A DNA stretch of 25,387 bases, taken from a virus. Under the pieces are notes generated by a model, which had not been told where the DNA came from, ran no database searches, and saw nothing but the letters and a program-made list of their open reading frames with translations. Of the stretch, positions 20,975 through 25,387 are shown piece by piece (the stretch's first letter is position 1; the number at the start of each line of letters is the position of its first letter). The DNA is taken from the IMG/VR virus record IMGVR_UViG_3300011114_000318, positions 1 to 25,387 of that record. The stretch is one strand, 5' to 3'. The translations under genes and the position numbers were made by a program.

Positions 20975-22099
20975 TTACTGCAGTTTAAAAAGCCGGGCAA
21001 GTTGTTTACCCAGCAAGAGCACCTCAGGGCGTGGGTCATCCACGCTAGCCAAGGTATTACCTGAAGAGACGGCGACAACCACATCCACAGGCAAGGCGAT
21101 CTTGCGCTTTTTGAGCGCCGTTTCAGCCTTGGCCGGAGAGATCACGGAAGTCTCCATCACTTCAGATTCTTTCAGACCCAACGCAAACAAAGCGACCTTC
21201 GCCTTGTCCTCGTCAGTCCATTGTCTAATTGCCCGTTTGGCAACCAATTTGTAGTCTGGCAGTCTAGCACCGGACTCCAGCATAGATAGCGCCAACTCAC
21301 GCAGGCTGGTGATCCAAGTCTCCAGCAGGTCGGCGTTCTTAAGGTAGTCGCTGATCAAGTTCTTGTCGAGGTTGTCTATCTTGACGGCAATGGCCCGGTC
21401 GGCAGCACCAGTCATCTCGGGGCATATGGGCTTAGCTGTGCAAAACCGGCAATGATCACCTGCCATGAGTCGAGCGTCCGGCAAAGACGACTGCTTAACG
21501 GCCTGCACCAAGTCGCGCTCAAACTGCCTAATACGCTCGGGTGTGGTTACCCAGCGCCGCACCATCGGTGGCTGAACAATGACGCACTCAATCTCGGTTG
21601 CACCGTCAAACGCCCACGCCGCGCTTGGCGTCCGCATGGCGGCAGCAGCGTAAAACATAAGTTGTTCATTTTGCTCAGCAGTTACCGCCACACCGTCGCC
21701 GAACTTCCAATCCAGCACGATGGCTCGGTTGGCTATGCGGCCAATCAAATCAGTCGAGCCGAACACGCCCGGTAACAAATCGCCAAAACCAACATGGGTT
21801 TCGGTGTTGAAGGTCATCTGCTCCAAGGGGTCCACCTCGTCGAGCAGCGCCAGCGCCGTCTTCAACTTCTCGCAGTGGTCTTCGTCAAGAACCACACCGT
21901 TGAAGGTCTTGCCCAGCAGGCTATAGGCGCTGGCGTCGCCGTCGTTGACCAGCAGGTCAACGGCAGAGTGCAGGGCCGTCCCATCGGCCATGAACTTGTT
22001 CTCGGCTTGTGGCGGCATCTTGGCAACTAAGGCCACACTGCCGGGGCAGGCCATCACACGCTTGGCGGTCGAACCGCCGACGATCTTACTGTGTTGCAT
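20975..22099 (-). CDS. DUF2800-like PD-(D/E)XK nuclease (Cas4/RecB type)
   Basis: The 374-residue protein has GTALHSAVD (40-48), a GVFGSTDLIGRI motif with Asp117, IVLDWKFG (127-134; the D-x-K of the nuclease core), EQNEQLMFYAAAA (142-154; QxxxY-type helix) and a cysteine cluster (Cys217, Cys220, Cys226, with Cys18) resembling the Fe-S set of Cas4 and AddB. It probably processes DNA ends in replication or recombination. ATG 22099 has AAGGA six bases upstream. It is the first gene of the leftward replication operon, starting at the divergent promoter region. Confidence 0.82.
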   Translation of the reverse strand: MQHSKIVGGSTAKRVMACPGSVALVAKMPPQAENKFMADGTALHSAVDLLVNDGDASAYSLLGKTFNGVVLDEDHCEKLKTALALLDEVDPLEQMTFNTETHVGFGDLLPGVFGSTDLIGRIANRAIVLDWKFGDGVAVTAEQNEQLMFYAAAAMRTPSAAWAFDGATEIECVIVQPPMVRRWVTTPERIRQFERDLVQAVKQSSLPDARLMAGDHCRFCTAKPICPEMTGAADRAIAVKIDNLDKNLISDYLKNADLLETWITSLRELALSMLESGARLPDYKLVAKRAIRQWTDEDKAKVALFALGLKESEVMETSVISPAKAETALKKRKIALPVDVVVAVSSGNTLASVDDPRPEVLLLGKQLARLFKLQ

Positions 22100-22125
22100 T
22101 ACTGTCCTTTAGTTGATGAGCGGCC

Positions 22126-22155
22126 AGTGTACCACACAAAAATAAATTTGTGCAA
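22126..22155 (-). promoter_or_regulatory. Candidate leftward promoter of the replication operon
   Basis: On the minus strand TTGCAC (22155-22150) and TACACT (22131-22126) are separated by 18 bp, giving a start about 20 nt before the DUF2800 ATG. The -10 lies in GGTACACT, as at 15493-15500. Elements match the sigma-70 consensus only in part. Confidence 0.45.
22135..22152. promoter_or_regulatory. Palindrome between divergent promoters (operator candidate)
   Basis: CACAAA (22135-22140) and TTTGTG (22147-22152) form a perfect inverted repeat around 6 bases. It overlaps the spacer and -35 of the leftward promoter and the -35 of the rightward one, so one bound dimer could control both operons. Confidence 0.4.
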
Positions 22156-22177
22156 ATCTTTTTTTCTGTGCTAAAGT
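22148..22177 (+). promoter_or_regulatory. Candidate rightward promoter, possibly giving a leaderless mRNA
   Basis: TTGTGC (22148-22153) and TAAAGT (22172-22177) are 18 bp apart. The predicted start falls at about 22184, the ATG of the VRR-NUC gene, which lacks a clear ribosome site. Both elements are weak matches. Confidence 0.35.
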
Positions 22178-22183
22178 TTGGAT

Positions 22184-22459
22184 ATGGAAAAGCACATTGA
22201 AGCATATCTGGTCAAGCGCGTCAAGGCGCTGGGCGGCACAGCCTACAAGTGGCGCGGCCACGGCGGCGCAGCCGACCGCATCGTGGTGTTGCCCGGCGGC
22301 GTGGTGTGGTTTGTGGAAGTCAAGACCCTCGGCGGTCGGCTGTCCGCGCTCCAGAAAGTCTTTGCCGCCGACATGGCGCGGCTGGGGCAAAGGTACTGTG
22401 TGCTGTGGACAAAGGAGCAGGTGGATGAATTTACGACCATACCAAGAACAGGCAGTTGA
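22184..22459 (+). CDS. VRR-NUC domain nuclease
   Basis: This 91-residue stand-alone VRR-NUC protein has the compact PD-(D/E)XK pattern: an N-terminal Glu (MEKHIEAYLVKRVKALGG), KWRGHGGAADRIVVLPGG with Asp31, WFVEVKTLGG (EVK with Glu45 and Lys47), and RLSALQKVFAADMARLG with the QxxF helix. Stand-alone phage VRR-NUC proteins act as structure-specific nucleases, for example on flaps or junctions. ATG 22184 begins the conserved sequence; a TTG six bases earlier is less likely. It overlaps the helicase gene by 35 bases in another frame, pointing to joint expression and probably a joint role in replication or recombination. Confidence 0.88.
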   Translation: MEKHIEAYLVKRVKALGGTAYKWRGHGGAADRIVVLPGGVVWFVEVKTLGGRLSALQKVFAADMARLGQRYCVLWTKEQVDEFTTIPRTGS

Positions 22460-23723
22460 CTTCCTGTACGAGAACGACCGGGCCATGATCTTGGCGCCGG
22501 TCGGCGCAGGCAAGACCGCCATCGCCTTGTCGGCTATGGACGAACTTATTAGCAAATGTCTTGTGGGTCGGTTCCTGGTGGTGGCGCCGCTGCGGGTGGC
22601 CGTCAGCGTCTGGCCGACCGAGGCCCGGCTGTGGGCCGAGTACCGCAAAGTGTCGGTGGCGGTCGGGACGCCCAAGCAGCGGCTGGCTGCGATTGAAAAT
22701 TCGGCTGAGATCGTGGTGACCAACTACGACAACCTGCAATGGCTGGCCGACCATTGGGACAGATCGTGGGGTTTTGACGCCGTCGTGTTCGACGAACTGA
22801 CCCGGCTGAAGAACCCTAGCGGGGCCAGATTCAAGGCTTTCAACAAGGTCATCACCGAGGTGCGTACCCGTTGGGGTTTGACCGGCAGCTTCACCAGCAA
22901 CGGCCTAGAGGACGTATTCGGCCAGTGCAAGATCGTTGATCAGGCGCTGCTGGGCCGCAGCAAGGGCGCGTTCCAGCAACAGTACTTCTTCTTGGTCAGC
23001 AAAGAATACAACCAGTGGGCGCCGCGCCCAGGTGCGCTGGAGCAGGTCATGGAGCGCATCAAGCCAGCCACGTTCGTGCTGGAGCCGGGCGAGTACAAGG
23101 ACAAGTTGCCCCCGCTGCACACTGTGCCGGTGCGGTTTGACTTGGTCAACCGCCAGCCTTACGACCAGATGAAAAAGGACTTTGTGGCCCAGTTCCCCAA
23201 CGCCCAGGCGGTGGCCGTCAACGCCGGCGTGGTCACGGCCAAGCTGCAGCAGATGGCGTCTGGGTTTGTGTACGGCGACTCAACCGTTTGGTTTGACTCG
23301 ACCAAGTTCGACGCCTTGGACGACCTGCTGGCCGAAAACCAACACGCCAACACCATCATCGCCTACACCTACCGGGAGGAGTTGGCCGAACTCAAGCGCC
23401 GCTACCCTCGCGCCGTGACGCTGGACGCGCCAGACGCCATCGAACGCTGGAACGCTGGCAAAGTCGAGCTGCTGCTGGCCCATCCTAAGTCTGCTGGCCA
23501 CGGCCTCAACCTGCAGCACGGCGGCAGCAAGATCATTTTTCTGTCCCTGCCCTGGTCGCTGGAACTCTACGAGCAGACCATCGGGCGCCTGCACCGCAGC
23601 GGCCAGCGGCATGACGTGTGGTGTTACGTCATGGTGGCGAACAAGACCGTAGACGAAAAGATATGGGCGGCGCTCCATGACAAACGCGCCATTTCTGACA
23701 TTGCACTGGAGGCATTAAAGTGA
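22425..23723 (+). CDS. SNF2-type superfamily 2 DNA helicase/translocase
   Basis: This 432-residue ATPase has motif Q/I LRPYQ (3-7) and APVGAGKT (24-31), Ia FLVVAPLRV (50-58), motif II VVFDELTRLKN (120-130; DELT in place of DEAH), motif III LTGSFTSNGLED (152-163), motif V SAGHGLNLQ (356-364) and VI QTIGRLHRSGQ (384-394). It lacks extra domains and is short, as phage versions are. It likely remodels or unwinds DNA at forks or junctions together with the VRR-NUC. ATG 22425 has AAAGGAG seven bases upstream; the same frame is open further upstream to 22197 but only as a shadow of the VRR-NUC gene. Confidence 0.93.
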   Translation: MNLRPYQEQAVDFLYENDRAMILAPVGAGKTAIALSAMDELISKCLVGRFLVVAPLRVAVSVWPTEARLWAEYRKVSVAVGTPKQRLAAIENSAEIVVTNYDNLQWLADHWDRSWGFDAVVFDELTRLKNPSGARFKAFNKVITEVRTRWGLTGSFTSNGLEDVFGQCKIVDQALLGRSKGAFQQQYFFLVSKEYNQWAPRPGALEQVMERIKPATFVLEPGEYKDKLPPLHTVPVRFDLVNRQPYDQMKKDFVAQFPNAQAVAVNAGVVTAKLQQMASGFVYGDSTVWFDSTKFDALDDLLAENQHANTIIAYTYREELAELKRRYPRAVTLDAPDAIERWNAGKVELLLAHPKSAGHGLNLQHGGSKIIFLSLPWSLELYEQTIGRLHRSGQRHDVWCYVMVANKTVDEKIWAALHDKRAISDIALEALK

Positions 23724-23884
23724 CCCGAATCACACAACTCAAGGCCAGACTCAAGGCAGCACAGGCCGAACTTTTGATCCGCACCCGGACGCACAATAGC
23801 GCGTCACGGGCCTACAACAAGGTGGTGGCCCACATTGCCGAACTGGAGAAGAGAATTGCTGACTTGGAGAAAATTTCAAAGTAA
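23720..23884 (+). CDS. Small coiled-coil protein (54 aa)
   Basis: GTG 23720 overlaps the helicase TGA as GTGA and has GGAGG seven bases before it. The product (MTRITQLKARLKAAQAELLI...) is charged and heptad-like at both ends (LKARLKAAQAELL and IAELEKRIADLEKI), so a helical dimer is likely. No family is recognised. The overlap, ribosome site and strong helical pattern support translation. Confidence 0.7.
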   Translation: MTRITQLKARLKAAQAELLIRTRTHNSASRAYNKVVAHIAELEKRIADLEKISK

Positions 23885-23912
23885 TCTGTCCAACTACAGT
23901 GAGGCCGATCTT

Positions 23913-24044
23913 TTGGCTTTGTTGGACGAGGAGAAAAACAAACACCGTAGGGTAACCATGCTAGAGCGCATCCATCAACGCTACTGCACCGTAAGAACCA
24001 ACCGGGAACGGTTGGAAATTTTGAAACAGGGGAAACAACCATGA
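23913..24044 (+). CDS. Small charged helical protein (about 43 aa, start uncertain)
   Basis: The open frame ends at TGA 24044 and reads ALLDEEKNKHRRVTMLERIH... It is rich in Lys, Arg and Glu. The start is unclear: TTG 23913 has GAGG eight bases upstream, ATG 23958 has a weak AGGG, and TTG 23835 would give 69 residues overlapping the previous gene. The following gene starts inside its stop (ATGA). Function unknown. Confidence 0.55.
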   Translation: MALLDEEKNKHRRVTMLERIHQRYCTVRTNRERLEILKQGKQP

Positions 24045-24187
24045 TTAAAGATCGCTACATGACCGTCCGACTGCCTGCCGACATTGAGCGTGAGCTGCGG
24101 AAGATGGCCGAGCGCAACACCAGGACGCTGGCCGCACAGATCCTGCACTACCTCAAGCAAAGCCTGGCCAGAGAGCAAAGTACTTAG
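24041..24187 (+). CDS. Arc/CopG-like ribbon-helix-helix protein (48 aa)
   Basis: The product MIKDRYMTVRLPADIERELR KMAERN... has the ribbon-helix-helix layout: a beta strand with alternating polar residues (YMTVRLP, 6-12), helix 1 (ADIERELRKMAERN) and helix 2 after a short turn (TLAAQILHYLKQSLA). Dimers of this fold bind short repeated DNA sites and usually repress. The start is ATG 24041 with AGGGG eight bases upstream; it overlaps the preceding stop as ATGA. It is a candidate binder of the repeats at 15290-15479 or of its own operon, by inference. Confidence 0.75.
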   Translation: MIKDRYMTVRLPADIERELRKMAERNTRTLAAQILHYLKQSLAREQST

Positions 24188-24295
24188 GGTTTGTCCCTAT
24201 ACAAATAGTTTCTGGATTGTGCGAAATTGTGGGAAACAGTGATATGATGAATCTAAGCCCTAGCAAATCGCATGAGGGTTTTTTAGGAAAGCAAC
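24188..24295 (+). promoter_or_regulatory. Intergenic stretch with extended -10 promoter and terminator-like leader hairpin
   Basis: An extended -10 TGATATGAT lies at 24240-24248, without a good -35. About seven bases later a 7-bp stem (24255-24261 with 24275-24281, one G-U, 13-nt loop) runs into six T residues (24279-24284), then the ribosome site AGGAAAGC of the next gene. It could end transcription from the helicase unit and start a new one, or attenuate it. Confidence 0.45.
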
Positions 24296-24427
24296 ATGAA
24301 CTACACGGCTAAAATCAACGCTCACGGCAACATCATCGTTTGCAAAGGCGACACCGTCCGAAACAGCTATTGCATTATTTTTACGGGTTCTTACGCAGAG
24401 TGCCTTGCACTGAAAGTGGGGGGATGA
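24296..24427 (+). CDS. Small protein of unknown function (43 aa)
   Basis: The frame starts at ATG 24296 (AGGA seven bases upstream) and ends at TGA 24427, which overlaps the next start as ATGA. The product reads MNYTAKINAHGNIIVCKGDT... with alternating hydrophobic residues, probably a small beta-rich domain, and three cysteines (positions 16, 26 and 35) that might bind metal or pair. No family is recognised. Confidence 0.68.
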   Translation: MNYTAKINAHGNIIVCKGDTVRNSYCIIFTGSYAECLALKVGG

Positions 24428-24666
24428 TGAATCTAATCTACAGAGGTAAAAAAACATTGGCTTGCAAGAAGTTGCTGGACAGCAGTGACCCTGCAGGCAC
24501 AGTCTCCACACGACTGATGACAAATTACCCCAGCGATGAGCATCGCGTACTGCAACGCCTGTTGAAACAGGGCTGGGTCACGTTGCGCTCTAGCGGACCT
24601 CGTGGTGGCTCCCGCTACCACATTACTGAAGCCGGCGCTGACGCCTTAACGAAAGCAACATCATGA
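24424..24666 (+). CDS. Putative winged-helix DNA-binding protein (80 aa)
   Basis: The C-terminal part EHRVLQRLLKQGWVTLRSSG then GGSRYHITEAGADAL resembles a winged-helix recognition region: helix, a turn, then a wing of two strands ending in 'Y.IT..G...L', as in MarR or PadR-like regulators. The N-terminal part (MMNLIYRGKKTLACKKLLD) is basic. Start at ATG 24424 overlaps the previous stop; GGGGGG just before may serve as ribosome site, and ATG 24427 is an alternative. A local transcription regulator is likely but not proven. Confidence 0.7.
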   Translation: MMNLIYRGKKTLACKKLLDSSDPAGTVSTRLMTNYPSDEHRVLQRLLKQGWVTLRSSGPRGGSRYHITEAGADALTKATS

Positions 24667-24821
24667 TTGATTACGATTACGAAGAAGATTTGGCGGCTTA
24701 CATGAGTGACGATGGCTGTGAGCCTGGTGAGACTGACATCTGCCAGGCCTGTTCGGGCAGTGGCGAGGGTGAGTTTGACGGTGCCGTATGCCTGACTTGC
24801 CGTGGACGGGGTGAAGCATGA
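24663..24821 (+). CDS. DnaJ-type zinc-ribbon mini-protein (52 aa)
   Basis: After an acidic N-terminus (MIDYDYEEDLAAYMSDDG) the product has CQACSGSGEGEFDG then CLTCRGRG. The two CxxCxGxG units match one zinc site of the DnaJ cysteine-rich domain. It may be a protein- or nucleic-acid-binding zinc module; it has no J domain. Start and stop overlap neighbours as ATGA on both sides, indicating translational coupling. Confidence 0.75.
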   Translation: MIDYDYEEDLAAYMSDDGCEPGETDICQACSGSGEGEFDGAVCLTCRGRGEA

Positions 24822-25030
24822 ACGACACAATAGTCACTCTTATTAGAAATTACTTTCGCAAACCTACACCGTTGGAGGTCATCGCCGCTGAGTTAGCTAT
24901 TGCCCAGCTATCAAAGTTGGAAGCGGAGACGGCAGTAGATTACGCCGTATCTGTAGTGCGCTACAACGACACCAGAATAGCCAGACTGACCAAGCACCTA
25001 ACCACGTACCAAGGAGCAATCAATGAGTGA
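24818..25030 (+). CDS. Small protein of unknown function (70 aa)
   Basis: The product begins MNDTIVTLIRNYFRKPTPLE and is helical and charged (VIAAELAIAQLSKLEAETAVDYA), ending LTKHLTTYQGAINE. No family is recognised. The ATG overlaps the previous stop and GGGG lies six bases before; the end overlaps the next gene by eight bases. An accessory early gene is likely. Confidence 0.7.
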   Translation: MNDTIVTLIRNYFRKPTPLEVIAAELAIAQLSKLEAETAVDYAVSVVRYNDTRIARLTKHLTTYQGAINE

Positions 25031-25259
25031 CACCCCAGAGATGACAGATTTGGTCATTGAAACACTTTTGCGCCAAGCGATTGAAGCCCGAAAAAATAAA
25101 CCCGAGTCAGTGTGGCTTGCTCATTCTTTTGAAGAAGCAGAAGCTAATGCAAACCTATTTACCAAGACACAATTACCTATCACCAACCCCGAACGCAAAC
25201 GCAACCTGATACGAGCGTTTGACCGAGTAGCTAAATCACGGGAGACATACCATGTATGA
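25023..25259 (+). CDS. Small protein of unknown function (78 aa)
   Basis: ATG 25023 has AAGGAG six bases upstream, within the end of the previous gene. The product MSDTPEMTDLVIETLLRQAI... is charged and mainly helical with no recognised motif. Its last 8 bases overlap the start of the membrane-protein gene. It fits an early operon of small accessory proteins. Confidence 0.72.
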   Translation: MSDTPEMTDLVIETLLRQAIEARKNKPESVWLAHSFEEAEANANLFTKTQLPITNPERKRNLIRAFDRVAKSRETYHV

Positions 25260-25377
25260 CGATGGCGACTATGGTGGCATTGATGAGATCATGTACTACG
25301 TGACCCTCATCGTTTTGTTCCTTATGACTGTTGTGTTTCTCGCTGGCGTTGCTGGCTTTATCTGGGCCATGATATGA
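25252..25377 (+). CDS. Single-span small membrane protein (41 aa)
   Basis: The product starts MYDDGDYGGIDEIMYY and then has an uncharged segment VTLIVLFLMTVVFLAGVAGF (17-36), long enough for one membrane helix. An acidic N-terminus and a hydrophobic C-terminus suggest an inner-membrane protein of unknown role. ATG 25252 has GGGAG seven bases upstream. The stop overlaps the next ATG at 25374. Confidence 0.7.
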   Translation: MYDDGDYGGIDEIMYYVTLIVLFLMTVVFLAGVAGFIWAMI

Positions 25378-25387
25378 AACTACCTGA
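25374..25387 (+). CDS. Start of a further gene, cut by window edge
   Basis: ATG 25374 overlaps the membrane-protein stop as ATGA and continues for four codons (MKLP) to the window end. The overlap repeats the pattern of the whole operon, which is the only support. Confidence 0.4.

Noticed and set aside
20965-21084. N-terminal extension of the 209-aa replication protein
   Set aside because: It overlaps the DUF2800-like gene in another frame; GTG 20964 has a proper ribosome site and begins sensible protein sequence.
22197-22424. Upstream part of the helicase frame as an N-terminal extension
   Set aside because: It is read out of frame across the VRR-NUC gene and is Trp/Arg/Pro-rich; the strong AAAGGAG before ATG 22425 sets the true start.
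22109-22723. Minus-strand open frame of 204 codons across the divergent promoter and helicase start
   Set aside because: It lies antisense to the VRR-NUC and helicase genes, whose motifs are clear, and its product is Arg/His-rich without any motif or ribosome site.
24244-24312. A 22-codon frame starting ATGATGAATCTAA, the same 13 bases as at 24424-24436
   Set aside because: No ribosome site, and it overlaps a terminator-like hairpin and the 43-aa gene. The 13-base match is probably chance or a minor duplication.
1-25387. tRNA genes, integrase, lysogeny repressor, insertion sequences
   Set aside because: I looked for cloverleaf arms, integrase or transposase motifs and terminal repeats by eye and saw none; a tRNAscan or profile search would be needed to exclude them fully.

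Overview
This window is part of a tailed double-stranded DNA phage genome (Caudoviricetes). It carries a head-morphogenesis block, a DNA-replication block and an early-type operon of very small genes. No integrase, recognisable repressor, tRNA, rRNA or CRISPR array is visible, so a virulent or at least non-integrating phage is the simplest reading. Strong Shine-Dalgarno sites (AAGGAG types) and mixed ATG/GTG starts point to a bacterial, probably Gram-negative, host. A proteobacterium from an aquatic habitat is only an inference. Hand counts put typical genes at about 55-60% GC, while some inserts fall to 33-38%.

Left block (1-15221, all on the minus strand, transcribed right to left): terminase small subunit, terminase large subunit, a very large 1799-residue multidomain (polyvalent-type) protein, portal, two tiny genes, a GroES-like co-chaperonin, scaffold, a free-standing GIY-YIG endonuclease, a head-associated protein, a decoration-like protein, the major capsid protein and two further structural-type genes, the last cut by the window edge. 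Stops and starts overlap at many junctions, so most of the block is probably one translationally coupled late operon.

Middle (15222-15527): the main non-coding region. It holds six perfect copies of the 8-mer TGACTACA or its complement plus a seventh partial copy, in about 190 bp. Copies overlap the -35 positions of candidate promoters facing both ways, so it looks like an operator array or an origin. A 56-residue gene on the plus strand follows it and converges on the replication block; the two stop codons share one CTAG.

Replication block (15695-22099, minus strand): Cas4/RecB-like PD-(D/E)XK protein, a putative ssDNA-binding protein, a family A DNA polymerase with 3'-5' exonuclease, an HNH/NUMOD4 homing endonuclease, and a primase-helicase. 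A divergent promoter region (22100-22183) separates it from the plus-strand operon (22184-25387). That operon holds a VRR-NUC nuclease overlapping an SNF2-type helicase, then at least eight genes of about 40-80 residues, several linked by ATGA overlaps. They include a ribbon-helix-helix protein, a winged-helix-like protein, a DnaJ-type zinc mini-protein and a one-helix membrane protein.

The most unusual items are the two-part polyvalent protein between terminase and portal, the TGACTACA array, the phage-encoded co-chaperonin, and two different homing endonucleases placed at translationally coupled junctions. Several small genes listed here (at 5099, 15528, 23720, 24041, 24296, 24663 and 25252) were found by reading the sequence directly and would be missed by a length cut-off near 60 codons.
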